From Cucumis sativus (lineage: Eukaryota; Streptophyta; Magnoliopsida; Cucurbitales; Cucurbitaceae), in assembly GCF_000004075.3 (NCBI RefSeq), contig NC_026660.2:21641498-21705497 (forward strand): a stretch of 64,000 nucleotides of DNA. Reading direction: 5' to 3'. This document shows positions 1 through 11,600 of this stretch, piece by piece. A model generated the notes under the pieces. That model worked only from the letters and a program-made list of their open reading frames with translations, was not told the DNA's origin and searched no databases. The stretch's first letter is position 1. Each line of letters starts with the position of its first letter. The translations under genes were made by a program, and so were the position numbers.

Positions 1-924
1 ACCAAAACTCCTCAAAAACAACAACATAGATTTTTCTCTTTTCCTCTTTTTCTTGTTTGGTATAAATCCAAATTGATATCATGAGCAGCAGCTTCTATTA
101 ATTGTTTTTTTGTGCTACGTTGTTTATGTTCATCATGAACTTGTTTTTACATGGATTTTGTGATAATTAAATGTCACATTTGGTATCTAGTTTTTGTGCA
201 TTTCTTCTCAATAATCAAGTTCTAAATCTAACAATTTATGCTCAAAGAGTATATTAATTAAATGTGGAAATTAAAAGTCTTGATAATGATAATGCTAGTA
301 TAGTACCCATACGTACACTTAATTTGCAAAATTTGAAATAATAATATGGTGGCTAGCTAGATTATCGAGAGATTACATCCATCTTATTTTAAATAAATGT
401 ATATATTAAATATCAGTTTGAATTGAGATTTAGTGGAATATTTGAGATGTTGATTGACTGAGAACTAAAAAATATGTTGAACAAAAATTTTAATTAAATA
501 AATTAAATGAAAATGTTGGTTGTTTGGTGTATGTACACACCATGTATTGATTTGATCGATGTACTTGATTTTTCTAAGTGTTATTTAATTTGAATCACAT
601 AGTTTCAATTATTACACTTTTAGAGTTTTGTTTTAATTTAATCGTTAAATATTGAAAAGTTATCAGTTTATTCGTGAAATGTTTTAGTTTAATTTGTTTT
701 AAATCTAGTAAATTTTTAGTTTGTAAGTTTTGAGGGTAAGATTAGGACTTTCATCCTCTTTTGTTCTTTCCATTTTATTATAATCTTACCATTGATTTGT
801 TTTTACTTTTCTTTTCACATGATTTCAAGGTTTTAAGATTTAAATTTTCATACTTTAATCTTCACTAAATATTCATTTTTTTTAAAAAGAATTATCTCTA
901 TTAATTAAGGAACATTTTCAAATA

Positions 925-1335
925 TAGTAAAATAAACTAAAATTTTTATGAGAATAACAAAATAAATTAAAATATTTAAAAGTTATAATATAATTTTGGA
1001 TTCTATTAACGATAGTCACTGATAGACTTCTATCACGGTTTATCAATGTTATTGATAGTAAAATATGTCAGTGACTATCAATATCTATTGTTGGTAGAAT
1101 CTCAAATTTTTGCTATATGTTGTAAATATTTTGTCAAATTTACTTTTTTGACAATTCTCCAATTTACAAACTATAGTAAAATTTTAGATTTTAGTAATGA
1201 TAGAAACTTATAAACTTCTATCACTGTCTATCAATGTTAGTTATAGAAGCATTTCAATGTCTATTATTGATAGAGTTTGAAATTATGTTATATGTTGTAA
1301 ATATTTTGTTGAATTTTCTATTTTTGACAATACCT
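925..1335. repeat. Dispersed repeat family A, two adjacent copies
   Basis: Two neighbouring copies of about 200 bp share the order: AT-rich lead with 'AAAATATTTA'-type text, 'ATTCTAT' or similar, a short block of 'GATAGAAGTCTATCA'-like self-complementary words, then 'TATGTTGTAAATATTTTGT'. Diverged copies occur at about 1440-1560, 3440-3625, 9745-9960, 13600-13705, 34860-35010, 39950-40070 and 50480-50580. No coding capacity is visible. The internal palindromic words suggest a non-autonomous DNA element, but I could not fix terminal inverted repeats or target duplications. Confidence 0.6.
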
Positions 1336-2325
1336 TATTAATTGACTTAAAAGAATTATAATTAATAAAGCTTTGAGATATTTATAAATATAGAAATTAC
1401 ATTAAAAATAATTAAGTATATAAAAATAATTTAAAAAATTTACAAATATAACCAAACATGTCAAAGTCTATCAATAGACCATGTAACAAATATTGGTTTA
1501 TCACTCATAAACCATAAGAATCTATCAGTGATATATTAAATTTGTTATATTTGCATTATTTAAAATGTTATTATATATTTAATAATTGCTACCTATTATA
1601 ATTACCCTAAAATTTCACCATCTTTCTTCATTGCTAAAATTAAAAACAAATTTTCACTTTATAATTATTTTACACTAATTAATAAATATTAGTAAAAATT
1701 CAAGGTTTAAATTGAAAATCCAAAAACCATAAAATCCAAACTGAAAAAAAAATGTTAAAATTATAAAAAAAATTATATTCGTGAGTGGTCGAGTCAGATT
1801 ACTCGCACCTCTTGTAATTTCATGGGACAACCCACTTAACCCAACAACATTTGAGTGTTAAGGAAACATAAATTAATTTCTAGATAGATGATCATCGTAG
1901 ATTGAATTCATGACTTATTTAGCTAGAAAATTATAACATTTTGAAATCTAAATAAAAAGTGGATGAAATATAGATATGGATTCAATCGTTGTAACGGCAC
2001 GTAGTAGATAAAAATATAAAAGAAAAAATCTCGATGAAAAATTGAATTAGCTCGTTGGCGGTAAGATATATATCTCAACATCCCATGTTTAAAAGTCTTG
2101 AGAGATAATAAGTAAGAGTGTACACTAAATCAATCAAAGTTATATTTAATTGATTGAAGTGACATTATTAAATAAGAATCATTAAAATCAAAATAAATTC
2201 CAACAATAAACTACCAAAAAGGTGAGCTTTTGTGTGACACAAATGAGTGCATTGCACTAGATTATAACACCCCCAAGACACGTGTCAATACCATTTTGTA
2301 ATTTATCAAATAAATTTTGATGTCC

Positions 2326-2352
2326 TAATAATAATAATAATAATAATAATAT
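2326..2352. repeat. (AAT)n microsatellite
   Basis: About nine uninterrupted AAT units in intergenic DNA. Confidence 0.9.
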
Positions 2353-3439
2353 ATTCTTTCAATTACAAAATGTTAGCTTCTGTCAATGTCTTTCCTTAAT
2401 TATTTTCTCTCTTTTTTGCAACTTGCTTAGCTTCCTCCCCTATTCTATTCCTTTTCAATTCTTCCCACCAAGTACTTCTAATAATTATATCATTTCATTT
2501 CCTGTTTTGGATTACACACACTTTCCCATCTTCCCCTCTTATTCATACAACTATTTAAACCAAAATTAATCCAAGTCGGCACATACACCTTCATTTAAAT
2601 CTCTACCAATATGTTAGCTAGAGAGAATCCATACTTAGATTGTTTGTAGCGCCACATAACAAATTTAGAGTATTTTCATATAGAACTTTAAATTTTTGAT
2701 TTTACAAAAAATGTAAGAGTATATGAAACAAGTAGTTACCCCGACTAGATGTAATTAAATTGTGTTAGTTTGAATTAAATTGAGTGGTTACATGTATATG
2801 CATCTTTGAATAACAATTTAAGATAAAGAGGAACTGTGCATGTATATAATAGTCTTAATTTGCTCATAATTCATAATTCTAAAAGGCTTAAAAAATATGC
2901 CGACCTCAAATTTATTGATACTAAATTTATAATTTAATCAATATATAATAACAAAATTTAGTTTGAAAGATATTAATTGTTTTTAAATTATGTATAGTTT
3001 GTTCATGAACCAAAAAATGTAACGTCATCAATTACTCCTAACATATTAGGCTATTTTTTTGTTTAAGAGATATTTCTAAGTAGATTTTTGTGGGTTAATA
3101 CACAAGAAATATAAAATGAATCAAATGAATGATTGTTTCCTTCTAAACTTCTTTCTATCAAACAGGAATATGTGTTATTATTTGAAAAATGTGTAGTTAT
3201 TACGGAAAGAGATGTTTGCGATATTTTTTTAATTTTTTTTTTCTTTTTGGAGTTGTATGTAGAAGTGAGGCAAAAAAAAAAAAAAAAAAAAAGAAGAAGA
3301 AAAAAGAATGAGATGGATGGAAAGGTTGCGAGGGTAAAATGAGAATTTCGAAAAAGTTCGAAGTAACAAAAATGTAAAAATCTCTATGATCAATGCTTTT
3401 AATATATAGTAGCTAGAGATATAGATAAATATATATGAG

Positions 3440-3625
3440 AATTGTCAAAAGCAGCAGCAAATTTGATAAAATATATTTATAAACTGTAACAAAATTTCAG
3501 ATTCCATCAATAATAAATATTTGCTATAACATTGGTAGACTTAGCCAATAATTGATAGAATCTAAAATTTTCTTATAATTTGTAAATATTTTAATTTATT
3601 TTACTATTTTAAAAAATGGTCTAGA
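3440..3625. repeat. Dispersed repeat family A copy
   Basis: Same order of words as the copies at 925-1335 and 9745-9960: 'GATAAAATAT', then 'CAGATTCCATCAATAATA', a short 'GGTAGACTTAGCC' block, 'TTGATAGAATCTAAAATT', and a 'TTGTAAATATTTTAATTTA' tail. No coding potential. Confidence 0.6.
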
Positions 3626-5108
3626 GATAAATAACTATTATATGTGGTTAGAATAATTTGAAAACAATGGTAAGACAAAAGAAAAGAAAAGAAAAGGAAA
3701 AAAAGTAGGGAGAAAAAGAAAAAAGAATATGATGTGTTTAGAATTTTAAAATAATTTGATATGAACAACAATATTCTCTAAAAAAAAAACAATTAATACT
3801 TTCTTAACGAGACTTTAAATATAGAAAAGTAAATAAATTTATTAGACCCTATAGCAAAATTTTTTATTACAGAAAGAATTTCAATCTAATATCCAAACAC
3901 GAGTAAAATACCAAAATCCAATCCATACAAATTTCATTTTGGATCCATAATGTACGATGTGATAGGGTCAATTAATGGACATCCAACGACCTAGGTCGCT
4001 TGGATAATCGTTGTAGAAAAGGTTTGTGCAAAAGATGAAGAAACCATTTTAAGGAGTTTGAAAAAGAAGAAACACACTTTGAAAAGAGAATAAATTAGAA
4101 ACGAATTGATTTAGCTTTTTGGTCAATTTCAGAGTAGAGACATAGACCTTTCACCATGGGGTTTTTTTGGAAGACGAGATTGATGAGCTTTGGCATACAT
4201 TGAGAAATGAGAAAATTCGATAATTAGTTGTGGGTGAATCAAACCAGTTTTGGTCGACAATTCTTCGTGCATTTTGTTTTTTAAAAACACATGGTTAATT
4301 GGAATCCACTTGGTGGAATATTTCATGTTTTTTACTTTTTTTTTTTCTCAATAATCTTGGATTCTTCAACCTTTGAATAAAAGTTCTTTTTTTTTATCTG
4401 GTTAACTATCTATTCAATAATTACTTTTTTACAAATTTTTTTTGACATCAAAATGTCGTAGGATCTAACGGATTGTCCTATGAAACAATTATTTGAACTT
4501 TAAATACTCATGAATAACAAATAAATAAATAAACAACCTTATTGGAAAATTATCAGCAAATTTTAACAAAAGGTTTAACTTTAACATCATTTTGTAATTA
4601 GTTTGTTTTACCACACATTTTTTGTATAATTTTATTGAAAGAGCATGAGAATACAAGTTTCCAAATGAAAACTAATAAAAAAAAAATTGTTACCAATATG
4701 AACATAACATACCATATTTTCTTTATAATAGAAATTTGCTTTCATGGATATTATTTAAATTCTAGCTACTTTTGAAAAGCATTTCCATACGATAAATCAA
4801 TAAATAAGGAAGGGTAAAAAAAATGTTAAAACATGAATTGAAAGTTGAAAACTAGACATATTTGGACTAGTGATGATGAATAGCAACTGTGCCAAAATGT
4901 TAACAAACACTTCCCCCCTATCTACACCAAAATGTGTGATCTTAAGAAGATGGTAAAGCTATGAAAGCATGAGCATTATAACTTTGTTAGCCTCTTAAAG
5001 AACATGACAAAAACCCAAAATGTTAACAAAATTTGCAACAAAAAAGATAAACTTGAATTTGAAACAGAGAAAACGATCCCATTGATGAGATTGATAACTT
5101 CCAGCAGA

Positions 5109-5267
5109 TTAGAATAAACGTCTAGCAGGGGGATGGACCATTTCTATTGTGGATTGATCGCTTTCAAAGCCTCCAAGGATTCCAACTACTTTTGAATTCT
5201 GTCCAAGAAGAATCCCACACATTCTTCTTATTTCATTATTAATTTTTATAGCATCGGTATCAAATTT
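5109..5267 (-). pseudogene. Unidentified coding-like fragment (52 codons, minus strand)
   Basis: On the minus strand an open frame of 52 codons ends at TAA (5109-5111) and is bounded upstream by an in-frame TGA (5268-5270). It has an ordinary protein-like composition, containing RRMCGILLGQNSKVVGILGG and ending VHPPARRLF, and lower AT content than its surroundings. No start codon or clear splice acceptor was confirmed. I do not recognise the family. It could be the last exon of a decayed gene, a captured gene fragment or chance. Confidence 0.25.
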
Positions 5268-6680
5268 TCATTGGTAATAGATCGAAGGATATATATGTGC
5301 TGTGTGTGTGGTAGAAAATATGACTACATACATATATATATATATAGTTTGATATATGTTGGGTCTCAATAAAAAGTAGAACTAAAAATAATAGTGTTAT
5401 TTATATTTCTTTTTCATTTGTTATTTGTTTCTTGTGAGAAGGACTTCTAGCAAGTTCAAGAAACGAAGAAGATATTTTAAAAAGAAAAAGTAAAACAATA
5501 GATTAAATACAAGGGTTTTTCTATAAAAAAAAATATATAACAAACTGATAAAATATTTATACGGTATATAAAATTTTGAAAACGAAAAAAATCCACAAGC
5601 TCACAATGAAAAATACAAAAAATATCTCAATCAATATGTGATTAATCGGCCACACACGTGTCTAATTCTTCTTATAAACAATCATGATACACGATCGTGT
5701 AAGAAATGATACATGGTCGTGTAGTTCTTTTTAACGATGGAAAAAATGTTTCAAATCTAAACGATTTTGTTGATATTAGGTAAGCGATTGTTTAGATCAC
5801 ATATACAGAATCGTGTAGTTATTTTGAAACGATGGGAAAATGGTTTCAAATCTAAACGATTATGTTGATCATGTTCATTAAATAAGAGATTATTTTAAAT
5901 TATATCAAAGTGATATTTAAACAATCTTGATATTCTGAAAGAGAAGTGGTAAGAAATAAAGAAAAAGAAGATGAATCTGAAAAATGGGCCGAAGATAAAT
6001 CTGAAAGAGAAGATGAATAAATCGTAAAGAGAAGATGAATAAATCGTAAAGAGAAGAAAAAGGAGAAGTGACAAATCTCGCAATATGATTAAGAAAAAAT
6101 ATGAAATTTATGAAAAAAAATTACCGATTTCATGAGCTTTTTGATTTTGTTACACACGCCGTAAACGTTTTGTTATATGTATGAAAATTAACATTATACA
6201 TACACGTATGTATATTTATTTAGTTTTATTTTTGTGATGAGTGGTTTTCCAACGACTCTTGAAATAGTTCTTTTAACCGAATAAAAATTTAATTCATATT
6301 GAGTTGTTTTAATTTTAATTCAATACACCTAAATAATTAAATAAATATTTTAGATACTAGCATTCTATTTCTTTTTGAAACAAGAAGAAAAAGTTATTTA
6401 TCTTACTAACTAGAATCAACCCAGCCCAATCTATGAACATCCATTCTGTTCATTTCTTAATTAGTGTTATTTAGGTATTTTGAAGAAGTTTACAATCTTA
6501 GGATTGGATCTAAAATGTCTTTTAACCCAATTCAATCCACGAACGTCTATCACGTGGGAGCTTTAGTTTTTTTCCCCTTAACGTGTGATCTTAGTTTAAC
6601 TATTCAATTAAAAAATATTTAATTTAATTGATCTAAAAGAAGAAGCAACAAATATATTTTTCAATTAGGAACAGAGTTAA
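5268..6680. other. Intergenic, repeat-derived
   Basis: No gene seen. The central part (5560-5890) is a dispersed repeat described separately. The frame at 5895-6083 on the minus strand is a phenylalanine/serine-rich low-complexity frame created by GAAGATGAAT-type repeats and is not credible as a protein. Confidence 0.5.
5560..5890 (+). repeat. Dispersed repeat family C, copy 1
   Basis: The copy begins with 'TTTTGAAAACGAAAAAAATC', then 'CACAATGAAAAATAC', a 'GATTAATCGGCCACACACG' block, and two partial tandem units carrying 'CGATGG', 'TTTCAAATCTAAACGAT' and 'GTTGAT' (about 5717-5785 and 5805-5880). Relatives sit at 30960-31320 (same strand), 38395-38560 and 62640-62870 (opposite strand). No open frame is shared, so this looks like a non-autonomous element or a fragment of a larger one. 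Confidence 0.55.
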
Positions 6681-7660
6681 ACATTTTTTTTTATGAAAAA
6701 TCCTTGGTGAATGAAAAAGTTATGGCTAATCAAATTTTGCCACGTCATTGACCAAAATCCTTCTTAAAAGTTGTATCCATCTAAATTCAAGCCCATTATG
6801 AAAATTTGTGCTAATTAAGATATTAAGTCCAAGTCAAGTCCAACAAAACAACCAAACCCATAAGATATTGAACCCAAGTCAAGTCCAACAAAACAACCAA
6901 ACTCAAGTCCATAGAAACGCGTAGAAAAGTTTATGTAAATAGAAGTCTTACTCCTTCACTTTGAGGAGTTGGAATAACGGAAGGCTTAAAGTTCGTATGC
7001 TCTTAACTTTGAAGATCCAAAAATTAAAGCTCTAAAGATTTAAGGAAATCAATTCGGTCGAGGTTTTGAAAATCAAAATCCATACTAAAGCTCTAAAGAC
7101 CAAAGCTTCAAATATCATCTTTTACTCTCTAGAAGATCCAAAGATAAAACTAAAGCTGGAAAGACTTTTAAAAAGTTTTGAAGGTTCTGAAGCCATAAAC
7201 CCCAAAAGGTAGATCTAAGTTCATCAACAAGTTCAAAAGTTTATTCTCCAAAGAAATAATCAAATCCAAAAATCGATCCTTCAAAAACAACAACAAGCAT
7301 AAAGATTAAAACTTCATTTGGAAAAGAGAAAATCAATCCATCAAATAAGAGAGATTATACTCAGTATAGTAAACCAAAAACTAAAAAGAAATCTGATAGA
7401 GATAGAGAATCAAAGGAGGAAAGCAAATCATTCCTATCTCTCCCTTTAAACATCACAAGAAGCTGAAGAAAATTTTCTAACATTACAGTAAATCAATTCT
7501 TCATACTCACTCAACTTAATGTGTTGTAGAATTTTGAGAATAAAGTCTAAAAACAAGTCTATTTAGTTTTTGTTGGAATCAAAAAAGATTTTCATAAATT
7601 TTTGTAAATACAGAATGAAGGAAACAAGAAGTATTTAACAGAGCAACAACATTTAAAGAG
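6680..7660. repeat. Possible LTR-derived, transcript-like noncoding segment with a 45-bp tandem duplication
   Basis: The base composition is less AT-rich than the flanks and the text is built of degenerate units such as 'AAAGCTCTAAAGA' and 'AAGATCCAAA'. A 45-bp unit ('CAAGTCAAGTCCAACAAAAC' core) is duplicated in tandem, starting at 6819 and 6864. The style resembles plant LTR or leader sequence. No partner LTR, primer-binding site or target duplication was found, so the assignment is weak. The far end runs into the 3' flank of the basic secretory protein gene. Confidence 0.3.
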
Positions 7661-7828
7661 TATTTATAACACAAAGTTGTGCAATTCGGATGTTACAAAA
7701 ATATATTAAACAAATTCAAAAAATTGTAGGACGAAATGGCTGAAAAACAAAAAGAAACAATAAAGTAGAAGAGGTTCTTTGCAAAGACAACCCCATCCGA
7801 CGTGGATTGGAATATTTGACCCATTGCC

Positions 7829-8656
7829 CTATAGGATTGCGGATGAGTTGAAAGAACCACATGGGCGCTGATCTGGCATAGCCAACACATCATCAACGGT
7901 CCGATCGTGCCATCTGGACCTCAAAGCTAGGTTCAACCGTTGGATGAAACCCTCCCCCTGTCTTTCATGATAATCGAGGAACATTGCGATCTCCATAGGG
8001 TCCTTATCCTTCCACCACATGGCCTCACATGCCGCCAGCGTGCTAACGGCCCCACCGGGATATTTCTTCTCGACAAATCCGGCTGTCGCGACGATATGCT
8101 CCACCATTCCGTCGAGGAGGGACGGCGGCGCGTGGCCCTCTCCATTCCATAACCACACGCGTGACATACCTCTGAGAACCGCCGTTGACATGGCGTGATT
8201 CATGTTTGTGCCATTGAAAATAGAAGGGCTCAAATGGACGGCGAAGTCAACACCACCGTCGAGCTGCTCAACGGCGACATTAGAAGGGAGATCACGGAGG
8301 GAGAGCGTGAGATGCACGCTTTTGATTATCTTCTTTGGGAGGTGATGTGAAGGGTAGATCAGATTCTGAATGAAGTTACTGGCGTTGAGGAGTAGGCGCG
8401 TGGCTTCGTCATTTGAAACGTAGAAGAGATCGAAACGTTGACCGGCGGAGGAGCCTTTGGCGTTGTTGAGAATTGTTATGTCGAAGCCTTTTGAGGCTTC
8501 GTGATTGGCCCATAGTGAAGTGAGGCCGACGACGGCGACGAGAAGGAGGCGGAGGGCGATGGCGTGATTGGAGAGGTGAGGAGAAGTGGGAGTGGTGGTG
8601 GGGGCGGGGGAGGTTGAGGAGATGAGAGGTTGAGAAAGGGATCGGCGGTTTTCCAT
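7829..8656 (-). CDS. Plant basic secretory protein (BSP/PF04450) family, HExxH-less
   Basis: Single-exon gene of 275 residues ending at TAG (7829-7831). Residues 57-100 (FDITILNNAKGSSAGQRF onward) and 150-195 (WLWNGEGHAPPSLLDGMVEH) match the plan of plant basic secretory proteins, which have a zinc-metalloprotease-like fold and are induced by pathogens. In typical members the WxWNGxGxAPxGLxEG block follows directly after HExxH. Here the aligned residues 162-166 read RGMSR, so both metal-binding histidines and the glutamate are gone. The first 30 residues are Ser/Thr/Pro-rich and precede a hydrophobic stretch (about 31-50), more like a signal anchor than a standard cleavable signal. The start is the first ATG of a long GC-richer frame. 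I infer a protein that kept the fold but lost the catalytic site; the family call itself is fairly sure. Confidence 0.85.
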   Translation of the reverse strand: MENRRSLSQPLISSTSPAPTTTPTSPHLSNHAIALRLLLVAVVGLTSLWANHEASKGFDITILNNAKGSSAGQRFDLFYVSNDEATRLLLNASNFIQNLIYPSHHLPKKIIKSVHLTLSLRDLPSNVAVEQLDGGVDFAVHLSPSIFNGTNMNHAMSTAVLRGMSRVWLWNGEGHAPPSLLDGMVEHIVATAGFVEKKYPGGAVSTLAACEAMWWKDKDPMEIAMFLDYHERQGEGFIQRLNLALRSRWHDRTVDDVLAMPDQRPCGSFNSSAIL

Positions 8657-11600
8657 GGTTGAAGGATAATTATAGAATTGATAAAAATGGAGGGATTCGC
8701 CTTTGGTTGAACGTTTATGACTTCAATTGAAGATGCTATGATTTGGTGCCATTTCTTTTTCACCTTTTTCTTTTTTTCATTTTGGTTGTATTCATTTTAG
8801 CATTACATTACATTTAACTATTACCTTAATATTACTATAATACTAATCATGATATAGGACAAGGATTAATCCCACGCCATTATGTAATTATTTAGATTGC
8901 TTAAAATCCCTATTTGTTTTTTAAATTCTTCTAAATACAACCATTTATTTTTTAGTTTTAATTTTATAATAACTTAATTTTACGAGTTTGTTCTGACTTT
9001 CTTCAATATAATCTTACAAGAGTTTTGACTTAAAGGAAGGTTAAATGTGTAGTTTTGCTTTCTACTTTTTGGTAAATATTCTCTCATAAAAAGTTTAATC
9101 TAAATTCAATCATCCTTATATATATATTATATATTGTATTTTGTTTGTAGTTTGATCACAATTTATCCAATTCTTCTCATTCTAATATTATATTACTTAT
9201 ATGGAAAAGAAATTTAAAAAAAATAAATAAAATTGAAAGTATTAATTTGTCTTTTACATTTAATACTAAACACAATTATATTTACATAGCGATGTCCTAC
9301 GTAATGATTTATTTTGTGTCAAGGTGATGGAGATGGATTATGGTCCCCTATCCCTACTTGCAAAGATTAAAGTGTCATTGTAGGGTTGTTTTGAGAAATA
9401 CCAGCAAAAATAGAGTGTAGTATACAAACTATCTTCAAAATATAAGCTTTTCATTTCTCCTCTATATTGTGCTCTAGTTTTTGAAAAACACTATACTGCC
9501 TCCTTTTTTTTTTTTAATGCAATTTTACTTATTTTTTAAATTTAATTCAAATTTAGAAAATTAAATTAAATTATTTATAAAATAGAGTATTATATGTTTT
9601 AATATTTTAAATAGTTTTCTAAATTTTAATCTATTTTGGTTTTAAATGAATATCTTACTAACCAGTTTCTTTTAAAAAATAATTTGGAAGAATGATGTAA
9701 TTTTCCACATTTTAATATATTTTTATTAAAAATAAAGGAGGGTTTGTAAAAAAAAATAGTAAATTGATAAAATATTTACAATATATAATAAAATTTTCAG
9801 ATTCTATCAATAATAGACATTGGTAGCTATTCATATCCTTCTAAACGTTGATAGCCAACGATAGAAGTCTATAAGTGAATATCGTTGATAGAATCTAAAA
9901 TTATGTTATAAATAGTAGATATTTTAATTTATTTTTTATTTTAAAAAATATCCCATCTTAAAATTATTTTCAAATCTAGGCAATAAATTAAAAAGCAAGA
10001 TGTTATTATTTATAAATATTGGCAGGCACTAGTTATTATCGTGTATCGTGTATCGTAGATAAACACTGATATTTTGCTACATTTATAAATGTTTTCCACC
10101 CTACTTTTATCATTTAAAACCATCCAAAATCTTATAAATACATATAATTAATTTATATATTTTTAATTAAGATAGGAATAAATTAAAGTTGGGTTATAAG
10201 AATTTGGACTTTATGGAATTTGTTTGTGAAATATCCTAAAAAAATCTTAGTGAAAAATCCCTCACTCCAATAGTTTTTTTGTTTTTTTCTTTAAATGCGT
10301 ATAGTCCAATCATTAATGTGAAAATGAATGGAGGAAATATAAAGCTATTCTCTCCCATCTCATCTCCTATACTTTCATACTTCTAAGCCATCAAGTTTTA
10401 TACATTTCACAAAATTTATCTCTTCTCCTCTCTAAATAATAATGTTACATTCCAATTATATATTTCTTTTCTTACTCTTTATATAATTACATGGTTAAAG
10501 ATGTGTTTAGAAATTAATATTTGCGAGGAATCAAACAATGATCTTGTACCATCTAGCAAACTTTCCTGACAAACAAATCAACAACAATAATTTAGAGAGC
10601 TTAAGACAAAAAAAAAAAAAAAAAAAAAAGAATCATGGTGTTTTTGATTTATCTTCAATATCACAAAGACTATTATGAGTTGTGAGAATTATTTTATTAG
10701 TGAATCCAAACACAAGTAGAAGTTCAACACTTGACCATTATTCTATCTTCAATGGGTCAAGCTCCATACACATATATTTATTCATTGTTCCTCTCTCATG
10801 GATATCCTTTTGGTTGAGTACTATACAGTCAAATAAAACACTTTTCTTAAAAGCACAAGAATTGTAGCTCTAATTAAAATAAAAGTATAGTTAATTTTAC
10901 CTTTGTATATATACATATATCAAAGGCAGGAAGTAAATTTTGGTCTTCAACAAGTTTTAATTTTTAAATATAAAAAGGTAAATTAATACTAAATTTGTTG
11001 CCATCTTGATGCATTAGTTTTTTTAAAATATTATTAAAATGCATTAGTTTTTTTTTTAGAGATAATCATTTATATTAGGTTACATCAAAGTTCGAACTAA
11101 TCCATTTAAAATTTTAATAGCTGAATATATATATATATACACTATAATTAATGGTTGAGAAAGTAAGATTTTAATGTAAAAAATTGTAAGGAGTGAATTT
11201 TTCTTTGCCATTAAACTTTAAATAGTTTGTATTTTCATTATTGTTAAAAAACTAAATTTGAATATATAACTCTTTTATAAAGTTGGTTTTAAACATATTT
11301 CCATAAATCAACAAACTTACAAAAGATAACAAAATTGTTTTCTAAATCAAAATAAAGAATTATGCTTTAGAATGAGTTTTATTAAAGCCCAGTAGGCTAT
11401 TATGCACATGTTTGAAATAAGTGAACTTGGGAATGGGTTAAAATCATTTTTATTATAAACACACATTTAATCAATTTTATGCTTTTCAAAACTAGTTTTC
11501 GTATTATTAAAATAATTGATTTTGTATGAATAAAAACATTTTTCAAAATAATTTCAAATTGAAGAGAACAAAAGTGAATTAAATCATTTAAAAATCCCAT

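Larger units (their letters stand above)
1..5108. other. AT-rich intergenic region, no gene seen
   Basis: No coding exon with supporting splice sites or a recognisable protein was found on either strand. The stretch contains copies of a dispersed repeat (925-1335, 1440-1560, 3440-3625), an (AAT)n microsatellite at 2326-2352 and an A21 run at 3272-3292 followed by GAA repeats. Open frames here are low-complexity (for example a lysine-rich frame made by the A-run) and are not believed. The first 250 bases could belong to a transcript extending from outside the window, but nothing proves it. Confidence 0.6.

Noticed and set aside
3133-3342. 69-codon frame ending in a Lys/Arg run
   Set aside because: The frame is created by an A21 tract and GAA repeats; no domain and no splice context.
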